Of a stretch of DNA of 64,000 bases, positions 18,265 to 26,985 are shown one piece after another (the stretch's first letter is position 1; each line of letters opens with the position of its first letter). Made by a program: the position numbers and the translations under genes. The stretch comes from NaphS2 sp964588535. GTDB lineage: Bacteria > Desulfobacterota > DSM-4660 > Desulfatiglandales > Desulfatiglandaceae. Below the pieces are notes generated by a model. That model was not told the origin of the DNA. It saw only the letters and a program-made list of their open reading frames with translations, and did not search any database. The stretch lies in contig CAZPQA010000002.1 of assembly GCA_964588535.1 (NCBI GenBank), forward strand, positions 41,621 to 105,620. Reading direction: 5' to 3'.

Positions 18265-20772
18265 TCATTTCAATGCTAGATGCTTTCTATGGGCCACCAT
18301 CAATTTGATTTCCCCATAAGCGTAACGCCTCCCCAGCGTATTTTTTGCCGCGTTCAGAGAATTGTCGGGGACCCGGTCAAGTGCCGCGTCAATGGCAGCT
18401 TGTTTCTCGGGTGAGAGCAGCCGGTTGATATCCAAGTCCCCTGTTTCAATAAAAGAACAGAGATGCCCTTGAATGGTAGATTCCGCCAGGCCTCTTTCTT
18501 CCGCAATACCGGCGACGGTGAATCCCTGATTGATCATATCAAAGCTGATTTGCCGGGTGTTCGAGCCGGACGCCGATTTCCCCGGGGGGATCTTTTTCCC
18601 CGGCATGTTTTTAGATTCCGGCAGTATCACCGTGTCTATGCCGTGTTTTTTTCGATAGGCCGTCACCAATGACAATAGGTCTTCACCATATTTTTCAATT
18701 GTCTTTTTGCCCACCCCTTTAACTCTTTTAAGATTCCTTCTGTTGTCGGGCAAATTGACGGCAATCTGAATCAATACCCGTTGATGGAGAATCTGAAAGT
18801 GGGCAACGCCCTGTTCCTTGGCCTTGCGGTTGCGCCACGCTTTAAGCTGCTGGAATAATTCCGGGTGTTCGATGTCGCTTTCCCCGTAGTCCGGTGCCTG
18901 GGGTTTTTTTTCTTTTCCGGGGGAAAAATCGATTTCGGCTTTTGATACGGCACGCAGATAATGAGACGGTGAAAAGCCGTTTTCACACGATTTTATACCG
19001 GCAATCTTCACCACAATTTCCTGTTTGAGATGATTCAGGGTACTACCGATCTGTTTGGCAAGTTCCTTATTGTCCGTCTCCACCTGGAAATTCCGCAAAA
19101 AATCTTCAAAAACAAGGGAAAACTTCTCCAGGAACCATTTGGATGCCTTACCGATCCGCTCCAGAATATAAGCATCGGATTCCGGCAGAACATCCTCTTT
19201 GAAAAGGGTTCGCAATTGCCGTTTAAAACTTTCACCGACCCCAAAAATATCCTTCCCAGCCATCTCTTTTAATCGGCCCATATCCGATACGCCGGAGACT
19301 TGAACCAGACCGGCATTTCCCATCAAGAGCCGGAGAAGGTAATTGAGGCGATTGCGCAGCGATTGAAAATCAAAACAATCCAGCAGCAACTGCTGCTGAT
19401 ACCCTATCTTGGCTGAACGAAGCACCTTTTCAGAGGGCGGGTTCTGTCTGGCCGCTTCAACGAAGGAAAGCACCGTCGCATCCGTATCAATACCCCGTGA
19501 TGGGATGGGGGATCTGAGCACCATGCCCTCAAAGGTCTTGCAACGGCTTAACGCCACATAAAACTGGCCATGGGCAAAAGCGGCAGCGGCATCAATAACG
19601 GCTTTATCAAAAGTCAATCCCTGGCTTTTGTGAATGGTAATAGCCCAGGCCGGTTTCAGGGGAAACTGCGTGAATTTACCGATGATCTCCTCTTCAATTT
19701 CTTTGTTTTCTTCATTCACCGTATATTTGATGTTTTCCCACTCCACAGGTTCCACCACAATTTCACCAGACTCTTCAGGGCACTTGATACGGATGTCTCC
19801 TCTGGAAATGGCTCTGATCTTTCCGATTTTCCCGTTGAAATATCGCTTTTCACCAGAGGCGTCATTACGAAGAAACATCACCTGGGCGCCCTTTTTGAGC
19901 ACCAGGGCGCCCGGAGCCGGGTAGGCATGTTCGGGAAAATCTCCGGAAATTTCAGCGTCAAAACGGTATTCTTTCTCCTTCAATGCCGCAAGCCGGTTCT
20001 TATTGATAGCATCAGCACTGCGATTGTGGGTGGTCAGGGTGATGTAACCCTGGCCTTCTTCAGGGGTAAATTCTTTGATATACCGCCGGTTCAGTTCACT
20101 GATAGAGTCTTCATCAAGCCGGTTGTCCCGCACCCGGTTCAGCAGTTTGATAAAACGGGCATCGGATTGACGGTAAATATGTTTTAATTCAAGGGTCAAC
20201 ACGTCTGTCCGGGCAAGGGCATGGCTGCTGAAAAAATAGACCGAGGCATAATGCTGCCGCAAAAGCCGCCATTCATCCTGCTTTGCCACGGGAGAAAGCT
20301 GGTGCAGATCACCGATCATGAGGAGTTGCACACCACCGAATGGCTGTTCATTGCGCCGGTGTTGCCGCAGCACCGCATCCACGGCATCGAGCAAATCGGC
20401 CCGCACCATACTGATTTCATCAATTACCAGCAGATCAAGGCTCTTGATAATCCGTTTTTTTTCCTTGCTGAACCGGAACATGCGCTGCCGGTTTTTTTCA
20501 TGGGCCTCGCTGCCGGGAATGAAGGGGCCGAAGGGCAGCTGAAAAAAAGAATGGAGGGTCACACCGCCGGCATTGATGGCCGCAACCCCGGTGGGGGCGG
20601 TTACAATCATCCGTTTGGCCGCCCCGGTGTTTGAAAGAGGGTCCTTCAGATGATGCAGAAAGGTGGTTTTGCCGGTACCCGCTTTTCCCGTTAAAAAAAT
20701 ATGACGGCCCGTGTATTGAACAAAGTCCCCGGCCAGGTTCAGTTCGTTGTTTGTCAGCGGTATGGAAGTCAT
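18265..20772 (-). CDS. Pif1/RecD-like SF1B helicase with HRDC and C-terminal helix-turn-helix
   Basis: An 835-residue protein. Residues about 10-440 form the helicase: Walker A TGKAGTGKTT (K35), VIDEISMV, the UvrD_C_2-type motif AITIHKSQGLTFDKAVID and ALSRCKTFEGMVL. About residues 645-715 form an HRDC domain (QILHQRVLIQIA, then RVKGVGKKTIEKYGEDLL). A C-terminal HTH_40-like domain (about 750-800; QGFTVAGIAEERGLAESTIQGHL) is like that of RecQ-related proteins. It probably resolves DNA structures. The combination is known from bacterial Pif1-like proteins. The PIN pair follows directly. Confidence 0.88.
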   Translation of the reverse strand: MTSIPLTNNELNLAGDFVQYTGRHIFLTGKAGTGKTTFLHHLKDPLSNTGAAKRMIVTAPTGVAAINAGGVTLHSFFQLPFGPFIPGSEAHEKNRQRMFRFSKEKKRIIKSLDLLVIDEISMVRADLLDAVDAVLRQHRRNEQPFGGVQLLMIGDLHQLSPVAKQDEWRLLRQHYASVYFFSSHALARTDVLTLELKHIYRQSDARFIKLLNRVRDNRLDEDSISELNRRYIKEFTPEEGQGYITLTTHNRSADAINKNRLAALKEKEYRFDAEISGDFPEHAYPAPGALVLKKGAQVMFLRNDASGEKRYFNGKIGKIRAISRGDIRIKCPEESGEIVVEPVEWENIKYTVNEENKEIEEEIIGKFTQFPLKPAWAITIHKSQGLTFDKAVIDAAAAFAHGQFYVALSRCKTFEGMVLRSPIPSRGIDTDATVLSFVEAARQNPPSEKVLRSAKIGYQQQLLLDCFDFQSLRNRLNYLLRLLMGNAGLVQVSGVSDMGRLKEMAGKDIFGVGESFKRQLRTLFKEDVLPESDAYILERIGKASKWFLEKFSLVFEDFLRNFQVETDNKELAKQIGSTLNHLKQEIVVKIAGIKSCENGFSPSHYLRAVSKAEIDFSPGKEKKPQAPDYGESDIEHPELFQQLKAWRNRKAKEQGVAHFQILHQRVLIQIAVNLPDNRRNLKRVKGVGKKTIEKYGEDLLSLVTAYRKKHGIDTVILPESKNMPGKKIPPGKSASGSNTRQISFDMINQGFTVAGIAEERGLAESTIQGHLCSFIETGDLDINRLLSPEKQAAIDAALDRVPDNSLNAAKNTLGRRYAYGEIKLMVAHRKHLALK

Positions 20773-20808
20773 TACGTTTTTTCCTAATCAAAAATAAGAT
20801 GGGGTCAG

Positions 20809-22323
20809 CTAATCCGCCAGCTCGATCCGATTACGGCCATTCTTTTTGGCGGCGTAGAGCGCCTCATCCACACGTCTTATGAGATCGACCTTATCATCTC
20901 CAGCCAAGGATCGCACTACACCAAAGCTGGCCGTAACGGAAATGGGACGATTATGATGGGTCACACTCTTTTCATTTTCAATGGCTCGACGAATCTTCTC
21001 TGCAACTTTTTTTGCCTGTTGGATATCGCAGTCGGCCAGGATCACCAGGAACTCTTCACCGCCCCAGCGGAAAAGGATATCCGAATCACGAATGTGACTT
21101 TTCGCCACCCGCGCGATGGCCTTGAGAATCATGTCGCCAACGGGGTGGCCGTAGGTATCATTAACCTGTTTGAAACGGTCGATATCGAACATAATCATCG
21201 ATAGTTGCACGCCTCGACGGTTTGAATATTTTAGGGCCTGGTCAAAGAGCAAATCGAATATTTGACGATTGGCTGTGCCTGTCAATTTGTCGGTGGTTGC
21301 CATCTCCTCAAGCCTGCGCTGGTAGCTGGCAATGGTCAAATACGCCAGAAACAAGACGATCCCGGTGATTACGAAACTGATGGCAAGATTTCCCATCAGG
21401 GTTTTGAGGATGCGCTTTTCCGCCGGATCTCCCACTTGCTCTACCAGTAGATACCATCCGAACTCGGGAACAAAACGGCTGTTTAGGTAAACAGTTTTCC
21501 CATTGTCTTCATAAGTTAGAGAACTGCTCGGTGAGGTGAGGATTTGCTCTGCAAGACTGGACAAACCGGGGTCCTGGCGAATATTTTCCGTTCCATTGGA
21601 CTTTCCCCTGCGAAGGGTAATCCGGCCTTCCCGGTCGGTAAAAAAAACCTTTCGACCATAGCGTTTCTGATAGGTGCTTATCATGCTCAGAACCGCATTA
21701 ACCGAAAGACCCACGCCCGTTGCACCGATGTAGGCGCCCGCATAATCATAGACTCGATAGTTGATAAAAATCGCCATGGATCCCTTGTCGGCGGTATCCG
21801 TGTCCACATTGACTTCATAATCGGCATGCATATTGCGCACCCTGTAATACCATTTGTCCTGAGGATCCGTTTCGCTGACCCTCTTCAGGACACCCGACGG
21901 GTGATAATATTTTTGTGTTTTTTCAGAGACAAAAAAGGCGGTTACAGCACCATATTGGGTTTGAATCTCCTTCAAATACCGAATGATCGCATTTTCATCC
22001 ACCTCCCCACCCAGCGCCCAGTCACGGACAAAAGTGTCCTGGGCCATCAGCGAGGAAATAAAAATAGGGCGCAACAGATCCCGTTGAATCTCTGAATAGA
22101 TGTTATCGCTGGTCAGTGGCAAAGTAGTTTCCGCAATCCGTTCAGAAAGAGAGTCATGTGCAACGTAATAACTGACCAAACTTGTGGTGACAAACCCGAA
22201 CAACAGTAAAACTGTAAGGATCCCCACTAACCGAATTTTGCTATTTTTCACGAAAACCGCTCCAAAAAGTGCCATTGCCGTGCCCCTAATCGGTTTTGCG
22301 AAGGGGTGGGACGTCAAACTCAC
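20809..22323 (-). CDS. Membrane diguanylate cyclase with periplasmic Cache sensor
   Basis: A 504-residue protein. One helix at about residues 32-54 and a second at about 310-335 bracket a periplasmic dCache-like domain (WYYRVRNMHADYEVNVDTD, IGATGVGLSVNAVL). The C-terminal GGDEF domain has the active motif RWGGEEF, preceded five residues earlier by RDSD, an intact RxxD inhibitory site. It should make c-di-GMP from GTP under product feedback. The GTG at 22323 overlaps the upstream DUF1622 stop (GTGA); an internal ATG at MALFGAV is an alternative start. Confidence 0.92.
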   Translation of the reverse strand: MSLTSHPFAKPIRGTAMALFGAVFVKNSKIRLVGILTVLLLFGFVTTSLVSYYVAHDSLSERIAETTLPLTSDNIYSEIQRDLLRPIFISSLMAQDTFVRDWALGGEVDENAIIRYLKEIQTQYGAVTAFFVSEKTQKYYHPSGVLKRVSETDPQDKWYYRVRNMHADYEVNVDTDTADKGSMAIFINYRVYDYAGAYIGATGVGLSVNAVLSMISTYQKRYGRKVFFTDREGRITLRRGKSNGTENIRQDPGLSSLAEQILTSPSSSLTYEDNGKTVYLNSRFVPEFGWYLLVEQVGDPAEKRILKTLMGNLAISFVITGIVLFLAYLTIASYQRRLEEMATTDKLTGTANRQIFDLLFDQALKYSNRRGVQLSMIMFDIDRFKQVNDTYGHPVGDMILKAIARVAKSHIRDSDILFRWGGEEFLVILADCDIQQAKKVAEKIRRAIENEKSVTHHNRPISVTASFGVVRSLAGDDKVDLIRRVDEALYAAKKNGRNRIELAD

Positions 22324-22709
22324 TTTTTATCGATTTGTTCCCCAGAGAGAGCAGCAGGCCGAACCTCCACGGCACGCTGCCAGGGCCATCGCCCCTCCAC
22401 TTCCAACTGTAAGGCCATGCTGAGGAAAGTACGGATAAGGACGATCAGTCCAAGGACCACGACGTTATCTAAAGTAGGTGAAACAACGACCGTCCGAATA
22501 ATATCGCCGGCCACCAGGAATTCAAGGCCCAGCAGGATGGCCCGCCCCAGATCTTGTCGGTACACCTGATATGATTTGGCTTGGCCCTCCTGCCGACGAA
22601 ACAGGAAGCGCCAGGTTGCGATGAGCGCGCCGAAGACAATTAGTAAAACGCCTATGGCGTCAATTGCCATCCCGATCCAGTCCATCAATTCACGGTAGTA
22701 GGCCATCAC
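22320..22709 (-). CDS. DUF1622 family membrane protein
   Basis: A 129-residue protein with two to three membrane helices. IGVLLIVFGALIATWRF, QDLGRAILLGLEFLVAGDIIRTV and LGLIVLIRTFLSMALQLE match the DUF1622 family. Function is unknown. The stop overlaps the diguanylate cyclase start, so the two may be translated together. Confidence 0.85.
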   Translation of the reverse strand: MMAYYRELMDWIGMAIDAIGVLLIVFGALIATWRFLFRRQEGQAKSYQVYRQDLGRAILLGLEFLVAGDIIRTVVVSPTLDNVVVLGLIVLIRTFLSMALQLEVEGRWPWQRAVEVRPAALSGEQIDKK

Positions 22710-22768
22710 TCCTCCTCGCTATTCACCGATAATTCGAAAGGTTTTCCACACAAAGCAGATACCATTTC

Positions 22769-23185
22769 CTAGTTTTCTCTCTGACTGTATAAATCAATAA
22801 ATTTCTTTGGAGACATAATATCGATATGGATGTATTTTTTTATTTCTTTGAGATGTTTGTCTCCTGAAACGATAATTTTACTATCGAGGGCCACCGCACA
22901 CTCCATAAACTTGTTGTCGTCCGGATCATTTTCTACAATTTCGAGTTTTGGCGTTTTGGCTGTGAAAATAGAATTGTAACCTTCAGCGAATAACTTTGTT
23001 AAGTCTTGTATTTCTTTTTCATTTTTTAAACCGAGCCTATTGAGAACCCCGAGATATTCCTCAATTATATTTTGCGAAAGGCATATAACTATTTTCCCAT
23101 CCTTCCAAAGGTTAATAATTTCTCTGGGTATGCCCCCAAAAAATGAAGAGACGAAAACATTTGTGTCAATAATGACTTTAAGCAT
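22769..23185 (-). CDS. PIN-domain toxin (COG1569 type)
   Basis: A 138-residue PIN domain starting MLKVIIDTNVFVSSFFGG, with conserved acids in IDTN, IIEEYLGVL, NDPDDNKFMECAVA and IVSGDKHL. This is the 'putative toxin, PIN family' group of RNA-cleaving toxins. It overlaps the antitoxin gene by 8 nt. Confidence 0.88.
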   Translation of the reverse strand: MLKVIIDTNVFVSSFFGGIPREIINLWKDGKIVICLSQNIIEEYLGVLNRLGLKNEKEIQDLTKLFAEGYNSIFTAKTPKLEIVENDPDDNKFMECAVALDSKIIVSGDKHLKEIKKYIHIDIMSPKKFIDLYSQREN

Positions 23186-23426
23186 TTTCAGACCGTACTT
23201 GTTTTATGGCCTCATCAATATCTGCCTCTGAAATATTTTTTTGAGAAAGATTTTGACCGATCCTATTCCAGAGATTATCTATGTAGGCTCCCATGTCCCT
23301 TTCTTTTGTGTATTTTTCCAGTAATTCTCTCACGATCTCACTTAGATTTTTACCTTCGGACTTTGCTAATTGGCTGACTTTATTTTTCAAGCTCGGTTCC
23401 ACTCGAATAATCATTTGAGTTGTCAT
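23178..23426 (-). CDS. Ribbon-helix-helix antitoxin
   Basis: An 82-residue protein. MTTQMIIRVEPSLKNKVSQLAKSEGKNLSEIVRELL (first 36 residues, quoted in part) follows the ribbon-helix-helix pattern, and a charged C-terminal tail would wrap the toxin. Placed first in the pair, it probably represses its own operon. Confidence 0.8.
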   Translation of the reverse strand: MTTQMIIRVEPSLKNKVSQLAKSEGKNLSEIVRELLEKYTKERDMGAYIDNLWNRIGQNLSQKNISEADIDEAIKQVRSENA

Positions 23427-23571
23427 GATTAACCCTCACGCAATATAAAAAATTTTGGTTTTCTGTTTATTTCATCATTTACTGTATTAAAAAGGAAACC
23501 AGATTTACGCTGTTCAATGGCGGTCCGTTGTATATATAAGTTATACAGATTTTCCGGAGGTGTCAATGAAA

Positions 23572-24306
23572 TTATTTATTGTTGGAGCCCTTAACAAAAA
23601 TCAGAAAATACTCCCGTGGCAGGAAATCGTACTCTTTCCCCAGGGCAAACCCGGAAGCGGCAAGCTCCCCCTTGACCTGTTCTGATGAAAGGCGCATTTC
23701 AGGGGGAGGGCCCACCACCGTAGCCCCGGGTCGGTATTCAATAATGGCCACCCGACCACCGGGCTTCAGAGCCCTTCTCACTTTTCTCATGTAATCCACA
23801 CGATTATCGATCTCTTTATACACACTTGAGAAAAATATGAGGTCACAGGAGTTTTCCGGCAACATGGGATCATCAAATGCACCCCGAACCACTTTCACGT
23901 TATGAAGGCCTCTGGCGTTAGCCCTCTTCTTGAGATTTTCAAGCATCACATCCTGCACATCGGTGGCATAGACCAATCCGAAAGGACCTACCGTTTTTGA
24001 AAACCGCTCCGTGAAATAACCTCCCCCAGCACCAATATCGGCAACAACATCCCTTGGGGAGATATGTAACGTTCTCACGACTTGATCAGGTTTCTGCCAC
24101 GTATCCCGCCAGGATGATTCCAGGTACCACAGATAATCAGGGTTAAACACCTTGTGGCCTTTATAATCGATGATCATCGGAGCGCAGGCTGGCCCCATGA
24201 AAAAAAGGCAGGTAACGAACACACAAAACACAACTGGTTGCAGCCTTTTCACGAAATAGGGATTTTCTTCGTTTCCCGTTTTTAAAATATTTCTGGCACC
24301 CGGCAC
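23572..24306 (-). CDS. Class I SAM-dependent methyltransferase, probably exported or anchored
   Basis: A 244-residue protein. A hydrophobic N-terminal segment (VVFCVFVTCLFFMGPAC) precedes the methyltransferase fold. The SAM-binding motif I is VVADIGAGGGYFTERF, followed by YATDVQDVMLENL and LKPGGRVAIIEY. Similar predicted periplasmic or lipoprotein methyltransferases are common; the substrate is unknown. The GTG at 24306 is the longest start; GTG at 24252 would give a more typical signal peptide. It is divergent from orn with only 45 nt between them. Confidence 0.8.
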   Translation of the reverse strand: MPGARNILKTGNEENPYFVKRLQPVVFCVFVTCLFFMGPACAPMIIDYKGHKVFNPDYLWYLESSWRDTWQKPDQVVRTLHISPRDVVADIGAGGGYFTERFSKTVGPFGLVYATDVQDVMLENLKKRANARGLHNVKVVRGAFDDPMLPENSCDLIFFSSVYKEIDNRVDYMRKVRRALKPGGRVAIIEYRPGATVVGPPPEMRLSSEQVKGELAASGFALGKEYDFLPREYFLIFVKGSNNK

Positions 24307-24351
24307 AAAGAACCTGTAGTGTTAAGTAAACAATCAAAGCAGGAGGCAAAA

Positions 24352-24885
24352 TTGGAAAAGCATCTCATCTGGATCGACCTGGAAATGACAGGATTGGATC
24401 CCGAAACCTACGTGATCGTGGAAATCGCTTCCATTGTCACCGACAACCAGCTCAACATTGTAGCCGAGGGACCAGATATTGTCATCAACCAACCCGATGC
24501 CATCCTCTCATCAATGGAACCCTGGAGCCTTGAGCACCACCAGGCCTCGGGGCTGACGGATCGCATCAAGGCCTCCCCTTACACCTGTGCACAAGCCGAA
24601 ACCGAAACCCTCGCCTTCCTTTCCCAATATTGTGAAAAGGGTGCTTCACCCCTGTGCGGCAATTCCATCGGGCAAGACCGCCGCTTCCTGGTAAAACACA
24701 TGCCGTTGCTGGAAGATTTTTTCCATTACCGCAACATCGACGTCAGCACCATCAAGGAACTGGCCAAACGATGGTACCCTGCCCTTTCCCGGTTTGAAAA
24801 AGAAAAAACCCACCTGGCATTAAGCGACATCAGGGAATCCATCGACGAACTGGTTTACTACCGAAAAAACGTTTTCATTCCCTGA
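24352..24885 (+). CDS. orn: Oligoribonuclease
   Basis: Orn is the DEDDh 3'-5' exonuclease that degrades 2-5 nt RNAs and pGpG, the end product of c-di-GMP breakdown. Motifs are IWIDLEMTGLDPE, the central SIGQDRRFLVKHMP, and the HLALSDIRESI histidine/aspartate. The start chosen is TTG at 24352, 5 nt after AGGAGG. The longer in-frame GTG at 24319 has no ribosome binding site. The protein is about 177 residues, a normal length. Confidence 0.95.
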   Translation: MEKHLIWIDLEMTGLDPETYVIVEIASIVTDNQLNIVAEGPDIVINQPDAILSSMEPWSLEHHQASGLTDRIKASPYTCAQAETETLAFLSQYCEKGASPLCGNSIGQDRRFLVKHMPLLEDFFHYRNIDVSTIKELAKRWYPALSRFEKEKTHLALSDIRESIDELVYYRKNVFIP

Positions 24886-24908
24886 AGGATGGTTTCAGGC
24901 ACTCGCAC

Positions 24909-25580
24909 CTAATAAACCGTGATTTCCTCAACAATCCCATTGCCGAATTCGGACATGGTCTCCGCAGCGATGGTCAACCCATCCTTGAGAAATTCCGCTT
25001 CAACGTTCGGAATGCCGTAACCATAAAAAAGAACATTCTCCGTGGTCTCCGAAACCCTTGTTTTTTCATCAGCCCCCTGGCAGAGCACACACACGATCTC
25101 TTTGTCATCCCGCAGCACAATTTCTCCGTCCTTGGTGCGCATCTCGCGTTGACCCATCCCCCTGCACAGTTCCCCCTCACCAGCCACATCCAGCGTTAAC
25201 GTGCCTTCAAATCGATCATAGTCTGTCACCGCCACCAGGATGCCCGCACACATCTCCGCCATAAAATGCGCATCCACCATGAGGTTGTATCTGGGAAAAC
25301 CACTGTTGATGGTCCGCTTGAGATGTCCCGGCAGCGGGCAGGAAAACCCGAAACCCTTGAAAAACGCGTCGTAGACATTGATCCGATCGGTGATCTGCCC
25401 CAAAGTCGACCGCTTTCGCATTTTCCTTAAAAGCTTTCGTTTATGTGCATCAAACCCTTCCGGGTTTTCAAAATTCCTGCACCCCGAGATCAAGGTAAGC
25501 CCGAAAGGGACCCCTGCATATTGTGCATCATAGGCTGCCGATTTGGCAAAAACGACCGGTCTCGTTTTGCTCATAAGCAC
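24909..25580 (-). CDS. B3/B4 tRNA-binding domain protein
   Basis: A 223-residue protein. The region from about residue 100 on (YNLMVDAHFMAEMCAG, then YDRFEGTLTLDVAGEGE and GEIVLRDDKEIVCVLCQGADEKTRVSETTENVLFY) resembles the B3/B4 domain of phenylalanyl-tRNA synthetase beta subunit, occurring alone. Stand-alone members are proposed to edit or bind mischarged tRNA, which is not proven here. It has seven cysteines and no signal peptide. Confidence 0.72.
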   Translation of the reverse strand: MLMSKTRPVVFAKSAAYDAQYAGVPFGLTLISGCRNFENPEGFDAHKRKLLRKMRKRSTLGQITDRINVYDAFFKGFGFSCPLPGHLKRTINSGFPRYNLMVDAHFMAEMCAGILVAVTDYDRFEGTLTLDVAGEGELCRGMGQREMRTKDGEIVLRDDKEIVCVLCQGADEKTRVSETTENVLFYGYGIPNVEAEFLKDGLTIAAETMSEFGNGIVEEITVY

Positions 25581-25701
25581 CTCCTTATCTGATCAATTCA
25601 AACGCTTTACTGATATCTATCACATGGGGAAACAATTCTGCAACGTCCAGCTCATCTTTCGAGCTTTTTCTCGGAACATCCCCTTTGTGGCCAGAAAAAT
25701 C

Positions 25702-25730
25702 TTGACAGTCTGACGCGATGGCACTATATT
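25702..25730 (+). promoter_or_regulatory. Near-consensus promoter of the arsenic operon
   Basis: TTGACA (25702-25707), 17-nt spacer, TATATT (25725-25730), 25 nt before the arsR start. An ArsR site would be expected here. Confidence 0.75.
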
Positions 25731-25755
25731 CCATAAAAAGAATTCAGGAGCTGAT

Positions 25756-26100
25756 ATGAAAAAATTCACCGAAGTCATGAAAGCATTGTCCGACCCCAAC
25801 AGGGTTAAAATTTTGAAAATACTGCAACACCGCTCCATGTGTGTGTGCGAACTTCGGGAAGCCCTTCAGGTGTCCCAGCCCACCGTGAGCAAGCACCTCA
25901 AAGTATTGGAAAGGGCTGGTCTGGTTAACAGCAAGAAGGACGGCTTGTGGGTTGATTACTTTCTCGCTGACGGAGGCGAAAGTCCCTACGCGGGCTCCCT
26001 TCTGGGGAACCTTCGCCACTGGATGGAAAACGATGCTGAAGTTTCCCGTCTGGTTAATCGGCTTCCGTTTATCAACAGAGAAGAGGTCTGCAAACGATAA
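25756..26100 (+). CDS. arsR: ArsR-family metalloregulator
   Basis: A 114-residue winged-helix repressor. The recognition region is VSQPTVSKHLKVLERAGLV. MCVCELR (C29, C31) matches the CVC arsenite-sensing site of classical ArsR, and a further cysteine is near the C-terminus (EVCKR). It heads the operon with the thioredoxin-like, AhpD-like and ACR3 genes and probably represses it until As(III) binds. Confidence 0.92.
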   Translation: MKKFTEVMKALSDPNRVKILKILQHRSMCVCELREALQVSQPTVSKHLKVLERAGLVNSKKDGLWVDYFLADGGESPYAGSLLGNLRHWMENDAEVSRLVNRLPFINREEVCKR

Positions 26101-26255
26101 AGGATTTTTTGCAAACGCTATATTACCAGATTGTTATTTATGCATTAAAGGCCGGGTAAAATCGGTTTGGAAAATCAATGGGAACCAGGCTCATCCAATG
26201 GCCTGAAGAAGCACACACCGAACAGGAAAATTAAGCAGAAGAAAGGAATGAAACC

Positions 26256-26489
26256 ATGGAAATTAAAGTACTGGGGCCGGGATGCCCTAAATGTGAAGAA
26301 ACTGTAAAACGGGTAAAGGAGGCCATTGCTGAGGCAGGGATTGAAGCCTCGGTGGACAAGGTCAAGGACATCATGGAAATCGCCAAAAATGGTGTTTTCA
26401 TGACCCCAGCCGTGGTGGTGGACGGGGAGGTGAAAACTGTGGGTAAGGTCCCTTCAAAGGAGCAAATCAAAGGCTGGATAACCCAATAA
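26256..26489 (+). CDS. Thioredoxin-like small redox-active disulfide protein
   Basis: A 77-residue glutaredoxin/thioredoxin-fold protein (MTH895/TIGR00412 type) with active site GPGCPKCEE (about C10, C13) and cis-proline in MTPAVVVDG. In arsenic operons such proteins may reduce or bind arsenic. GAAGAAAGG lies before the ATG. Confidence 0.88.
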   Translation: MEIKVLGPGCPKCEETVKRVKEAIAEAGIEASVDKVKDIMEIAKNGVFMTPAVVVDGEVKTVGKVPSKEQIKGWITQ

Positions 26490-26509
26490 ATAATTAGGAG
26501 GTCAATACC

Positions 26510-26848
26510 ATGTCAGACGCACGCCTTTTGGCGGAATGGTTTCCGGAATTCGCTGAGCACCTTGACAAAATGGATGAAACCTACAAAGAAATGCGAACCA
26601 TCGATGAAAAAACCTATCAATTCATCTGCTTTGCACTGGCCATCAAGGCCCGGTCAAAGCCCTGTCTTTTAAAGCATTTCATGGGGGCGCTGGAAGCGGG
26701 TGCCACCGTAAAGGAGCTTGCCTACATTATGGGTTTGACCTTCCGAGAAGCGGCGGGCGGGGACGATTGCTGGACCCATGACGCCCTGGGGGACTACAAA
26801 ACCCTCATTGCCGAGGGACTCAAGAGTTCAGAGTGCTGCAAACGGTAA
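26510..26848 (+). CDS. AhpD-like / carboxymuconolactone decarboxylase-family protein
   Basis: A 112-residue helical protein (ICFALAIKARSKPCLLKHFMGALEAGATVKELAYIMGLT). AhpD-type proteins carry CxxC followed by a histidine three residues later. Here the corresponding site reads S-K-P-C-L-L-K-H, so the first cysteine is a serine, and a CC pair sits near the C-terminus (SSECCKR). It lies 20 nt after the thioredoxin-like gene. It may be a redox partner in arsenic handling; a role as peroxidase is doubtful given the Ser. Confidence 0.82.
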   Translation: MSDARLLAEWFPEFAEHLDKMDETYKEMRTIDEKTYQFICFALAIKARSKPCLLKHFMGALEAGATVKELAYIMGLTFREAAGGDDCWTHDALGDYKTLIAEGLKSSECCKR

Positions 26849-26985
26849 TGTTTCTGACACACGAACGGCTCTTGAAACAACTGAATTCCGAATGTGCTGA
26901 ATAACGCCATATCGTTTTTGACCTGAGGAAACCATGAAAAACTGAATATCGGCTGCTTTTCTCTAATCGGTAATAGAGGGATATC

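Noticed and set aside
25058..25264. Plus-strand ORF opposite the B3/B4 gene
   Set aside because: Antisense shadow, proline/histidine-rich, no start signal.
26256..26848. Selenocysteine in the thioredoxin-like or AhpD-like protein
   Set aside because: Both frames are complete without in-frame TGA; the AhpD-like site has Ser, not Sec.
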